DNA of 64,000 nucleotides from a candidate division CSSED10-310 bacterium (GTDB taxonomy: Bacteria; CSSED10-310): positions 62,001 through 126,000 of the forward strand of contig JAFGEQ010000006.1 in NCBI GenBank assembly GCA_016931515.1. The letters are read 5' to 3'. The notes beneath the pieces were generated by a model. The model was not told the origin of the DNA. It saw nothing but the letters and a program-made list of their open reading frames with translations, and ran no database searches. This document shows positions 53,522-62,269 of the stretch, in pieces. The position numbers and the translations under genes were made by a program. The number at the start of each line of letters is the position of its first letter. The first letter of the stretch is position 1.

Positions 53522-55173
53522 CGAATCGTCGATTACATTTAATCTTTCTTACCGGTCTTGCGTTACTGGCGATTATCCTTATTCGTCTGATACATCTTCA
53601 GATATTTCTTGGCTATGATTATGCGCGCAGAGCTTTTCGCTCACATTATCGGCGTGAGGAGATACAATCCAGGAGAGGAGTTATCTGGGATCGTCAGCAT
53701 CGTCTGTTAGCCGTTACCCTGGCATCTGATTCTCTCTGTGCGGATCCTGCGATGGTGCAGGATCCCGAAACTCTGGCCCGAGACATCGCCAATATCCTGG
53801 ACGGTTCGGATGCTTTTTTCGCTGAGAAGTTATCCCGGAAAAGCAGACGCTTTACATGGCTTCAACGCAATCTGACTCCCACTCAAGCGGCTGCGATTCA
53901 GGCCCTTCATGCACCGGGTTTATACTTCCGCAAGGAGAATCGTCGGTTTTATCCTGCGGGTTCAGACATGTCGGCCATTATTGGTTTCACCGGTCTTGAC
54001 GGATCGGGCTTGGAGGGTCTGGAGGCGTCCTGCGATCGGACACTTGCCGGATCCTCTGGTGAGGAGCTGATCGCTGTGGATGCTCTCGCCCGTCCTTACA
54101 GCCCTGACCGAATCCTGCTCACTGAACCTCAACCCGGTCAGGATCTATTTTTGACATTAGATAAAACGATCCAATTTCTGGCAGTATCCGAGTTGAAAAA
54201 GTCCGTTACAAAGGAGAGCGCGCGTTGGGGTGCCGTGGTTGTAATGGACGTGCATTCCGGGGATATTCTGGCAATGGCGTCAGAGCCCGGTTATAATCCT
54301 CATACATTTTATAACTCACTGCCGGAAAATCGTAGAAATCGATGCACATCGCAGCTCATCGAACCTGGCTCGACATTTAAGGCTGTCACTTTGGCGTCAG
54401 CTCTTGAGCGGAGTGTTATCGATCTGAATGACGTAATCGACTGTGAGAACGGAGAGATCACAATCGGAACGCAGACCTATTCAGATTGGAAACGGTTCGG
54501 TTTGCTGAGTATCGAGGACATAATAGTGTTTTCTTCCAATGTTGGAACGATCAAAATTGGGCAACGCGTAGGGGGTGATGCCCTCCGTAATTTTGCCGTC
54601 CGATTGGGGTTTGCGACAACGGTGATTCCGGAAATCCCGGGGTCTGAACCCGGATACATCCGAAATGCTTCATCCCGTTCCGCTCCGGCAATCGCGTCGC
54701 TTTCGATCGGATACGGTCTGGCAGTCACGCCACTTCAATTAGCTGCATCCTATGCCATCTTCGCGAATGGCGGCTGGAAGATCACTCCACGAATTCTTAT
54801 GGATACTCCAGCCGTTGTGCCGGAGCGTGTGATATCTGAGCGTACTGCAATGCAGGTTTCATCTGTCCTCTTTCAGACAGTTACGCGCGGAACGGCCAAA
54901 AATGGACAGCCCCAAAGTTATCCGGCTGCCGGCAAAACAGGTACCGCCAGACGGTATGATCACGAGAGTGCTGCCTATGATCCCAATCGGGTAACTTGCG
55001 TATTCGCCGGGTTTGCACCGGCTGATTCGCCGCTGATAAGCGTGTGTGTCGTTGTCGACGATCCCCAGGAACAGAAGTGGGCCAGCCAGGTAACGGCAAC
55101 TCTATTTTCACGCATTGTTGACCAGACTCTTCTGTATCTGGGTGAACCCCCTCAAAGGAAGGTAATAGCATGA
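53518..55173 (+). CDS. ftsI: Peptidoglycan transpeptidase FtsI (PBP3)
   Basis: FtsI cross-links septal peptidoglycan together with FtsW. The 551-residue protein has an N-terminal membrane anchor (about 5-27), a pedestal domain with RRGVIWDRQHRLLAVT, and the transpeptidase: SxxK in EPGSTFKAVT (Ser285, Lys288), SSN in FSSNVGTIKIG, and KTGTARRY near residue 472. No PASTA domain is present. Start is GTG overlapping ftsL by 4 bases; the stop overlaps murE. Confidence 0.95.
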   Translation: MTNRRLHLIFLTGLALLAIILIRLIHLQIFLGYDYARRAFRSHYRREEIQSRRGVIWDRQHRLLAVTLASDSLCADPAMVQDPETLARDIANILDGSDAFFAEKLSRKSRRFTWLQRNLTPTQAAAIQALHAPGLYFRKENRRFYPAGSDMSAIIGFTGLDGSGLEGLEASCDRTLAGSSGEELIAVDALARPYSPDRILLTEPQPGQDLFLTLDKTIQFLAVSELKKSVTKESARWGAVVVMDVHSGDILAMASEPGYNPHTFYNSLPENRRNRCTSQLIEPGSTFKAVTLASALERSVIDLNDVIDCENGEITIGTQTYSDWKRFGLLSIEDIIVFSSNVGTIKIGQRVGGDALRNFAVRLGFATTVIPEIPGSEPGYIRNASSRSAPAIASLSIGYGLAVTPLQLAASYAIFANGGWKITPRILMDTPAVVPERVISERTAMQVSSVLFQTVTRGTAKNGQPQSYPAAGKTGTARRYDHESAAYDPNRVTCVFAGFAPADSPLISVCVVVDDPQEQKWASQVTATLFSRIVDQTLLYLGEPPQRKVIA

Positions 55174-56651
55174 TACTCTCGGATCTTATCCGTCTGAATC
55201 CCGATATTCGGATCGTGGGTTCTCTCGATAGGGAGATCACCGCGTTGGTAATGGATTCGCGGAAAGTCATCCCGGGTTCTTTATTTATAGCCCTTCGCGG
55301 AAACCGCTCCGACGGGCATCAGCATATTGAGGAGGCCATTGAAAAAGGTGCGGCGGCAATTATGATTCAGGAGGAGCAACCTGGGGCATTTCCGCCACAT
55401 ATTACGATTATTCGGTCTGTAAATCCTCGGCAGACGACTGCATTGTTGGCGAATCAGTTTTACGACAATCCTTCGGATAAATTACAAACGATTGGCGTCA
55501 CTGGAACCAACGGAAAAACAACCGTTACCTACATGCTGCAAAGTCTTTTGGAACATCTCGGAGTGCCGTGCGGAGTAATCGGCACGGTTGGAGCTCATTT
55601 TGCCGGCAGCCATCGTCCGACCGGTGCGACGACGCCGGAATCACCTGAATTACAAAAATTCCTCAATGAGATGGTCGAGGCCGGAATGCATGCCGTTGCA
55701 ATGGAAATATCAAGTCATGCATTGGTATGGCATCGGGTTGACGGGATGCGGTTTGATGTTGCCATATTCACAAATCTCACGCAGGATCATCTTGATTTTC
55801 ATGGTTCGATGGACCGCTATCTGGCTGCTAAAAGCCGTTTGTTCAGAATGCCTGGAAAAACAGATCATCCGGCTGTCGCAATTCTCAATAATGACGATCC
55901 GGCATCCGAGTATTTTCGTCCCATGATCCCGGACTATCGAATGATCAGAACCTATGGGCTGGAGCGATCAGCTGATGTATCAGCCAGGGACATTGAGCTG
56001 TTTCCGGATTCGAATCGGTTCATTCTGACATGTCCGGGTGGTTCGTTTCCGGCACGCGTACCCATCCCGGGACGTCACAATATATTAAATGCGCTGGCTT
56101 CTGCATCAGCCCTTATGGCACTCGGATACGACCCGGCCACGGTCGCCTCCGCTTTGCAGGATCTACCCGCCGTCCCCGGCCGAATGGAAAGGATCAATCG
56201 CGGTCAACCATTTCAGGTACTGGTTGATTATGCGCATACTCCGGACGCGCTGGTAAATCTCCTGGATGCTGTCCGACAGATCACATCGGAGCGGATCATT
56301 ACGGTTTTCGGCTGTGGGGGTGATCGGGACAGGAGCAAACGTCCTTTGATGGGTGAGGCAGCATCGACTCGCTCTGAGTTGACAATTGTCACATCGGACA
56401 ATCCTCGAACCGAGGAGCCGGAGGCTATCATTGATGATATTCTACCGGGATTAAATAAGGCGAGCGAATACCGAATAATCCCGGATCGCCGGACTGCAAT
56501 TCAGATGGCGATGCGCATCGCCCGTCAGGGAGATTCCGTTGTAATTGCAGGCAAGGGACACGAAGACTATCAGATCGTGGGAAATGAAACCTTACGATTT
56601 GATGACCGGGAGGAAGCCGGTCTTGCTTTGGAGTTGGCAGGTTATAGATGA
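55170..56651 (+). CDS. murE: UDP-MurNAc-tripeptide synthetase MurE, meso-DAP type
   Basis: MurE adds the third residue to the peptidoglycan stem. The 493-residue protein has the ATP loop GVTGTNGKTTVTYML, TTPESPELQKFL, NLTQDHLDFHGSMDRYL and the specificity motif DNPRTEEP, which selects meso-diaminopimelate. The end reads GKGHEDYQIVG. It is followed directly by ftsW (4-base overlap); murF, mraY and murD, which usually come next, are missing here. Confidence 0.97.
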   Translation: MILSDLIRLNPDIRIVGSLDREITALVMDSRKVIPGSLFIALRGNRSDGHQHIEEAIEKGAAAIMIQEEQPGAFPPHITIIRSVNPRQTTALLANQFYDNPSDKLQTIGVTGTNGKTTVTYMLQSLLEHLGVPCGVIGTVGAHFAGSHRPTGATTPESPELQKFLNEMVEAGMHAVAMEISSHALVWHRVDGMRFDVAIFTNLTQDHLDFHGSMDRYLAAKSRLFRMPGKTDHPAVAILNNDDPASEYFRPMIPDYRMIRTYGLERSADVSARDIELFPDSNRFILTCPGGSFPARVPIPGRHNILNALASASALMALGYDPATVASALQDLPAVPGRMERINRGQPFQVLVDYAHTPDALVNLLDAVRQITSERIITVFGCGGDRDRSKRPLMGEAASTRSELTIVTSDNPRTEEPEAIIDDILPGLNKASEYRIIPDRRTAIQMAMRIARQGDSVVIAGKGHEDYQIVGNETLRFDDREEAGLALELAGYR

Positions 56652-57787
56652 TCCGCGCTGTTGAACAGAGCAGGCACCCCGATCGGGTGATTCTATGGAT
56701 CGCCGGTATTACAGCCGCGTTTGGTGTCTTGATGGTCTATGATGCAAGTGCTGTTTCAGCAGCCTTGAGACAGCGGTTTCAGAGTCCGGTGTATTTTTTT
56801 GAACGTCAATTTTGCTGGTTCCTCGTCGGTCTGGCAGCCATGATCATGGTGTCCAGAATTCCACTTTCAAAAGTGCAGCGTTCAATCTTGCCACTTACAC
56901 TTCTGGTACTTGTTCTGATGATTCTAGTCCTGATACCGGGTATCGGCTACGCGTCCGGTGGTGCTCATCGATGGATTCGAGTCAGTTCTTTCTCGGTTCA
57001 ACCCGGAGAGTTTATGCGGATAGTGCTGGTTCTTTATCTAGCGCATCTATTCAGCATCAAAGCTGACAGGATTTCAAAATGCTCCCAAGTTTTTCTGCCC
57101 GCCGTCACTGTCACGGGCGCTGCGGTTGTGCTTCTGGTTGCTCAACCGAAATTCGGCTCGGCGATGATACTTGTCATTATGGCCGGTATCATGTTTGTAG
57201 TTGCAGGAATTCCAATTATTCAATTACTTGCGGCATTAATAAGCAGTCTGCCGGTTATCGTGTATGCCACTTTTCACGTTGACTATGTAACCCATCGGAT
57301 ACAGGCCTGGTTGTACCCGGCTGAATTTGTCAGAGGTGTTGGCTTTCAGACAATGCAATCCCTGATTGCAATCGGATCTGGGAATTTGACAGGAGTCGGG
57401 CTTGGGCAAGGTCATCAGAAGATGTTCTATCTTCCTGAAGCTCATACTGACATGATTTTTCCCGTCATTGCCGAAGAGCTCGGATTAGTTGGATCGATTA
57501 TCGTCTTGGGCGCATTCACATGTATCTTCATTCGCGGTTTCAGAATAGCGAAACATGCCACCAATTCTTTTGCCAGGTTGATGGCGGTCGGATTGACAGC
57601 CAGTGTCCTGCTTCCCTTTATTCTGAATCTGTTTGTTGCCACAAGATTGTTTCCGGTGACCGGTATCCCATTACCGTTGATCAGCTACGGTGGTACAGCG
57701 CTTGTCACAGATATGATCGCATTGGGACTTCTGGCCGGTGCCTGGACTTCTGTCGAGAAAATTGGGGTCTCACGTGCAATTGGATAA
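56648..57787 (+). CDS. ftsW: Septal peptidoglycan polymerase FtsW (SEDS)
   Basis: FtsW polymerises lipid II at the septum with FtsI. The 379-residue protein has about ten membrane segments, VYDASAVSAALRQRF near the start, SGGAHRWIRVSSFSVQPGEF, the SEDS catalytic loop PEAHTDMIFPVIAEELGLVG and GIPLPLISYGGTALV. RodA shares this fold, but the position in the division cluster favours FtsW. It overlaps murB by 14 bases. Confidence 0.95.
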   Translation: MIRAVEQSRHPDRVILWIAGITAAFGVLMVYDASAVSAALRQRFQSPVYFFERQFCWFLVGLAAMIMVSRIPLSKVQRSILPLTLLVLVLMILVLIPGIGYASGGAHRWIRVSSFSVQPGEFMRIVLVLYLAHLFSIKADRISKCSQVFLPAVTVTGAAVVLLVAQPKFGSAMILVIMAGIMFVVAGIPIIQLLAALISSLPVIVYATFHVDYVTHRIQAWLYPAEFVRGVGFQTMQSLIAIGSGNLTGVGLGQGHQKMFYLPEAHTDMIFPVIAEELGLVGSIIVLGAFTCIFIRGFRIAKHATNSFARLMAVGLTASVLLPFILNLFVATRLFPVTGIPLPLISYGGTALVTDMIALGLLAGAWTSVEKIGVSRAIG

Positions 57788-58685
57788 CTATAGTGGACAG
57801 ATCAGGAAGAATGTTCCGTTGAACAAGCTGACGACATGGCGGATCGGCGGTCCGGCTGATTGGGTCGTTGAAGCGAATAATCCGGATGAACTAAGGGTTT
57901 TTCTTCGCGAAGTCAACTCTTCAGCTACACCATGGATGGTTCTCGGAAACGGCTCTAACATTTTATTCAGTGACCTGGGCTACAGGGGTGCCATTCTTAT
58001 TCTCGGCGATGATTTTCAGCAGATGGATATCCGAGAGTTGACGATTCAAGCCGGTGCAGGATTGCAGTTACATCATCTTGCGAATCGCGCTGCAGACGCC
58101 GGAATGACCGGCTTGGAACCATTGGCGGGAATACCAGGAACCGTCGGTGGTGCAGCCTTTGTCAACGCGGGTGCATTCGGTTGTTCTTTTCTTCAGTTAT
58201 GTAAAGTAATTAATGGTTTTGATCGGCATGGTCATTTCAGGTCGTTTGATGACATCCATCCCGGGTACCGGTCCGGGGGTTTTCCGGATGGTTGCATCAT
58301 TACAAACATCCAACTGACCCTGGCCTCCGGTGAACCTTCCCGAATTCATGATCAGATGTGTCAATACCTTGAGCAGAGACGGTCGACTCAACCTCTTTCA
58401 GATGCCTCCGCAGGTTGTACATTTAAAAATCCTGCGAATACCGGCGCGGGTCGATTGATTGACAGGTTGGGGCTCAAAGGTTTCCAAAGCGGCCGGGCCA
58501 TGATTTCAACCCGACATGCCAATTTCATCATCAATAACGGGGGCGCATCCGCCACCGATGTGATTGATATCATTCGGCATGTCAGGAGGAAGGTGTTTGC
58601 AGAGTATAGGTTAAAGCTGGAGTTGGAGGTTCTGATTCTGGATGAGACGGGAGCACGTCTGGATCCGGGAGGAGAGCTGAAATGA
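57774..58685 (+). CDS. murB: UDP-N-acetylenolpyruvoylglucosamine reductase MurB
   Basis: MurB reduces enolpyruvyl-UDP-GlcNAc to UDP-MurNAc with FAD and NADPH. The 303-residue protein has KLTTWRIGGPADWVVEA, VLGNGSNILFSDLG, the FAD segment PLAGIPGTVGGAAFVNAGAFG and SAGCTFKNP, where the usual catalytic Ser is Cys, as in some other MurB proteins. The GTG at 57774 overlaps ftsW and has GGGGTC upstream; an in-frame upstream start at 57738 would overlap ftsW by 50 bases. It overlaps ftsQ by 4 bases. Confidence 0.93.
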   Translation: MQLDNYSGQIRKNVPLNKLTTWRIGGPADWVVEANNPDELRVFLREVNSSATPWMVLGNGSNILFSDLGYRGAILILGDDFQQMDIRELTIQAGAGLQLHHLANRAADAGMTGLEPLAGIPGTVGGAAFVNAGAFGCSFLQLCKVINGFDRHGHFRSFDDIHPGYRSGGFPDGCIITNIQLTLASGEPSRIHDQMCQYLEQRRSTQPLSDASAGCTFKNPANTGAGRLIDRLGLKGFQSGRAMISTRHANFIINNGGASATDVIDIIRHVRRKVFAEYRLKLELEVLILDETGARLDPGGELK

Positions 58686-59434
58686 CGACTCGACATGGTC
58701 CCGGAATCGTTTTGGGATGCCTGATCCTAATGACACTGGGTGCGATGGGAATTGCTCTATCGGGTTTGCCTTTATGGCATGTGAATTCCTTCCAGATTTC
58801 GATCGATGACGATTCCCTTCGCACCGAACCCCTTGTTGAAGAAATGGAGAGTCTGTACGGGTCATGGGTCCCCTTAACGTCTCCCGCACTTATCATCACA
58901 AAATTATCCGATCTCCAGCAAATCGAGCGAACCACTGTGCGAAAAGCATTTACCGGATCGATCTACCTGGACATTATCACCCGAAAACCAGTTCTGAAAA
59001 TGTCATTATCCGCTGAAGATCCTGTCTGTATTTCTCCGGACGGCACACCATTCCCTTACCGGCCGGAACACGGTGAACTACCTTTCTACACAGTTCCGGA
59101 AGATTGGACCCGTGACCGCTTGTTATCACCCGATACGCATATTCGGGCTACCTACGCACTTCTGTTGCAACTGGTAAGTTACCCAGCGAAATCCTTAAAC
59201 AAATTCAATCATTTAGCCTCAGATCAAGCATTCGACGTCATTCTGACCAGACCGGATGACCAATCCAGTCTCCGTTTATCGAAGAACCTCACTCGCACTT
59301 CGGAAAGTGCACTCAAGCAGATAGATAGCTGGATTGCCGTTCATTCTCCTGATCATGATCCCTGTGAATACGATGCCCGTTTTCCCAACATGATCATATT
59401 CCGCACTCTCAGGGAGGTAGCCGATAATGGCTGA
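58682..59434 (+). CDS. ftsQ: Cell division protein FtsQ
   Basis: FtsQ (DivIB) binds FtsL/FtsB and controls the divisome. The 250-residue protein has one membrane segment (about 8-29), then a POTRA-like part (WHVNSFQISIDDDSLRTEPL, YGSWVPLTSPALIITKLSDL) and a beta region with YLDIITRKPVLKMSL. Low conservation is normal; size, topology and place between murB and ftsA support the call. It overlaps ftsA by 8 bases. Confidence 0.87.
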   Translation: MTTRHGPGIVLGCLILMTLGAMGIALSGLPLWHVNSFQISIDDDSLRTEPLVEEMESLYGSWVPLTSPALIITKLSDLQQIERTTVRKAFTGSIYLDIITRKPVLKMSLSAEDPVCISPDGTPFPYRPEHGELPFYTVPEDWTRDRLLSPDTHIRATYALLLQLVSYPAKSLNKFNHLASDQAFDVILTRPDDQSSLRLSKNLTRTSESALKQIDSWIAVHSPDHDPCEYDARFPNMIIFRTLREVADNG

Positions 59435-60659
59435 CAGTGCGCGAAAATCAATAGGATTGTGCATGGGAACAACGGGGGTTTCGATTGCCGTTCTTCATCA
59501 GATCGCAAACGACCTGCCGGAGATTCTTGCATTCAGCCGGGTTCCATCGCGGTTTTTACGAGCAGGGATGATTGTGAACCTGGAAGCTCTTGAAGATGCA
59601 ATCAGTGAATGTCGCCAAAGCATCTCCTCTCTTATCCGCACATCGTTTTACAACACAACGGTCAATCTTTGCGGTTTAGATCTGCGAATCGAGAGCGGTA
59701 CGACAGCGATTGACTTCAAGCGACCGACAGAAATCAGGCGGAGACATCTGCGTGACGCCCATCTGGCATCGAGTTTAATAGAAGATGCCCAATGGCGGCT
59801 GGTTCATATTTTCCCTGCTTCCTATGATGTCGATAGTCAGACATCCCTGGCCTCCCCGGTCGGTCTGATCGGAAACAAACTCTCCTCCCATCTCCGCCAG
59901 GTGTTCGCACCAGCAATCGCGATTGACGGCATTCTGCACGCCATGAATCGTTGCGGGCTCGGTGTGTCTCACATTGTTGCCGATCCGCTGGGTGCCTTCG
60001 AAGCACTGGTCACCGAGGAAGAACGGGAGATGGGGCTTTGGATTCTGGATATCGGTGGTTCGGTAATTCAAGCAGCGTTCATGAAAGGCGCTGAAATCCT
60101 GCTTCCCACCCCTTTGCCGATCGGGGGCGATACTGTCACATCCGACATCGCCATCGGACTAAATACAACGATCCGAGACGCTGAAAAAATAAAGATCGAA
60201 CATGGTCGTGTTCTCCCGGAGATGGCATCTGATGACCTGATGGTCCATATCCCTCCTTTAGGCGGCGGCCGCTCCAATAACCCGACATCCCAACATCGAT
60301 TGGCTGAGATTATAAAATCAAGAACGGAAGAAATGTTTGAATTGGCAGGAGAACTCATCGGAGTTCAGACAGAATCCGATAATATAAGCAGCAGTGTTGT
60401 GTTAACCGGCGGCGGATCACTATTGCCCGGCACCATAGAACTCGCAGCAAAGTATCTCGGCATGCCGATTATTGAAGGACATCTTCGAAATGTATCAGGT
60501 TTGACGGATATTGCGCCGGTACCATTGTGCGCATCAGCTGTTGGATTGGCGTTGTATGGATTGAGACGAGATCGTGATCTTAGATGGAACACACCGGATC
60601 ATTCCCGGTTCCGACATATTGTTCATAAAATGGTTTCGTGGTTTGGAGGAGAAGCATAG
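59427..60659 (+). CDS. ftsA: Cell division protein FtsA, phosphate-1 Asp replaced
   Basis: FtsA is an actin-like ATPase that anchors FtsZ to the membrane. The 410-residue protein has the 1C insert, the phosphate-2 motif LWILDIGGSVIQAAF, the adenosine motif VVLTGGGSLLPGTIELAAKY and a C-terminal amphipathic helix (RFRHIVHKMVSWFGGEA). The first phosphate motif reads IGLCMGTTGVS, with Cys12 where Asp of DxGT is expected. ATP binding may be altered. It ends 2 bases before ftsZ. Confidence 0.92.
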   Translation: MADSARKSIGLCMGTTGVSIAVLHQIANDLPEILAFSRVPSRFLRAGMIVNLEALEDAISECRQSISSLIRTSFYNTTVNLCGLDLRIESGTTAIDFKRPTEIRRRHLRDAHLASSLIEDAQWRLVHIFPASYDVDSQTSLASPVGLIGNKLSSHLRQVFAPAIAIDGILHAMNRCGLGVSHIVADPLGAFEALVTEEEREMGLWILDIGGSVIQAAFMKGAEILLPTPLPIGGDTVTSDIAIGLNTTIRDAEKIKIEHGRVLPEMASDDLMVHIPPLGGGRSNNPTSQHRLAEIIKSRTEEMFELAGELIGVQTESDNISSSVVLTGGGSLLPGTIELAAKYLGMPIIEGHLRNVSGLTDIAPVPLCASAVGLALYGLRRDRDLRWNTPDHSRFRHIVHKMVSWFGGEA

Positions 60660-60661
60660 CG

Positions 60662-62185
60662 ATGTACAGTTTTATCGAGGAAGTTGCGATCAATCAGGCG
60701 AACATCAAGGTGATTGGTATCGGTGGAGGTGGATGTAATGCTGTTGAACGGATGTTGCAGCGCAGGATGAAAGGTGTGGAGTTCATTGCCTGCAACACTG
60801 ATATGCAATCTCTGCAGCAATACCACGCGCAAACCTGTTTGCAACTCGGTCGGAATCTGACCCGTGGCCTCGGTGCCGGCGGCAATCCGAAAATTGGCAG
60901 GGCCGCGGCACTGGAAGACGAAGAAATGATTCGCACTCATCTAGCCGGTTCTGACATGGTTTTTATAACATCTGGGATGGGAGGAGGAACCGGAACAGGA
61001 GGAGCACCGGTCATTGCCCAGGCTGCGAGAGAGATGGGTATCCTGACAGTCGCCGTTGTAACCCTTCCGTTTCGATTTGAAGGAAAAAGACGCCAAAAAA
61101 TCGCTGAAACCGGAATCCGGGACCTTGAAGAGATCGTGGATACACTCATTGTTGTTCCCAATGAAAAGATCCTGGCTGTTGTCGACCCTGATACAACCGT
61201 CCGGGCTGCTTTCACAAAAGCAGATGAGATCCTCAGCAATGCAGTCCAGGGCATATCGGATCTGATCACGGAGTCCGGTGAGATTAATGTCGATTTTGCT
61301 GATGTTCGTACGATCATGACGGATATGGGCAAAGCAATACTCGGTACCGGCGTGGCCGCCGGCGAAAACCGGGCTATTACAGCAGTTGATGCGGCTATAT
61401 CTTCTCCGCTGCTTGACACCATGAGTATTAATGGAGCGAGAGGAATCTTAATCAACATCACAAGTGGTGACGATCTGGGAATGATGGAGGTACACGCGGC
61501 ATGCGAAAGAGTTGCCCAGGCTGCCGATGAGGATGCCCTCATCATTTTCGGGCATGTCTTCAATACCGAATACATGGGAAAGATGAAGATAACGATCATT
61601 GCGACGGGGTTTGAAAAACCGAAAGTCCGAAACCACTCCCTGAACCTCAGTTCACAGGAATCCAAAAAACCGCCGATAACCGGATTGCCTGACGCGGTCG
61701 AACCGCACCGCATCCCTGTCTTAGAATCGTCCCGGTCAGAACCAAATGTGGTCAGCCTCGTAACAGATCTCGACTCTGTTCAGAACGCAGAGTCTGTTCT
61801 CTGCTCAGGTGCCCGGGAGGAAGCCCATGTTCCAATTCAAAATCGGGAATCTGAAGACAGGGCTCACGAAAATGCCGAACCGGTGCACTCTCATGTATCG
61901 CAAGGTCACCTCCGATTAGCTCCACCCGAAACCCCAGTCCTGTTCCCTTCTGAGGAGTTAACCCGGGTTAACCCGGTCACGCCTGTCCGTAAACCCCCTC
62001 AACCGGAGTTGGAACCCGTCCAGAGGAATAGACTTCGGGATGATTTCCCGTCCATACCTGATTATAATAGAAGAGATATGGCTTCCAACTCCCTGAAAAA
62101 AGATACAAAGCTGGATCGTATCGCTCAGCGGATTTATTATGGGGACATCAACACACCGGCTTTTTTACGGCGCAAAGCAGACTGA
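60662..62185 (+). CDS. ftsZ: Cell division GTPase FtsZ
   Basis: FtsZ forms the division ring. The 507-residue protein has IKVIGIGGGGCNAVERM, the tubulin signature TSGMGGGTGTGGAPVIA and the T7 loop INVDFADVRTIMTDMGKAIL. A long disordered linker (about 325-475) leads to the C-terminal peptide NTPAFLRRKAD, the FtsA-binding tail. The ATG at 60662 has GGAGGAG upstream; an upstream in-frame start at 60638 lies in the ftsA end. The total length is above the usual 350-400 because of the linker. Confidence 0.97.
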   Translation: MYSFIEEVAINQANIKVIGIGGGGCNAVERMLQRRMKGVEFIACNTDMQSLQQYHAQTCLQLGRNLTRGLGAGGNPKIGRAAALEDEEMIRTHLAGSDMVFITSGMGGGTGTGGAPVIAQAAREMGILTVAVVTLPFRFEGKRRQKIAETGIRDLEEIVDTLIVVPNEKILAVVDPDTTVRAAFTKADEILSNAVQGISDLITESGEINVDFADVRTIMTDMGKAILGTGVAAGENRAITAVDAAISSPLLDTMSINGARGILINITSGDDLGMMEVHAACERVAQAADEDALIIFGHVFNTEYMGKMKITIIATGFEKPKVRNHSLNLSSQESKKPPITGLPDAVEPHRIPVLESSRSEPNVVSLVTDLDSVQNAESVLCSGAREEAHVPIQNRESEDRAHENAEPVHSHVSQGHLRLAPPETPVLFPSEELTRVNPVTPVRKPPQPELEPVQRNRLRDDFPSIPDYNRRDMASNSLKKDTKLDRIAQRIYYGDINTPAFLRRKAD

Positions 62186-62269
62186 GGACAACAGGTTATC
62201 CTGACTGGAAAGCGACAAAGCATAGAATCAGAGGAGATACGGCGGATATCGCCGGGTGACGGTTGGAAA

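Noticed and set aside
60937-61713. 258-codon open frame antisense to ftsZ
   Set aside because: It mirrors the conserved GTPase domain, has low-complexity composition and no family motif.
62192-62203. CAGG/CCTG hairpin after ftsZ as a terminator
   Set aside because: The stem is only 4 bp and no T-run follows.
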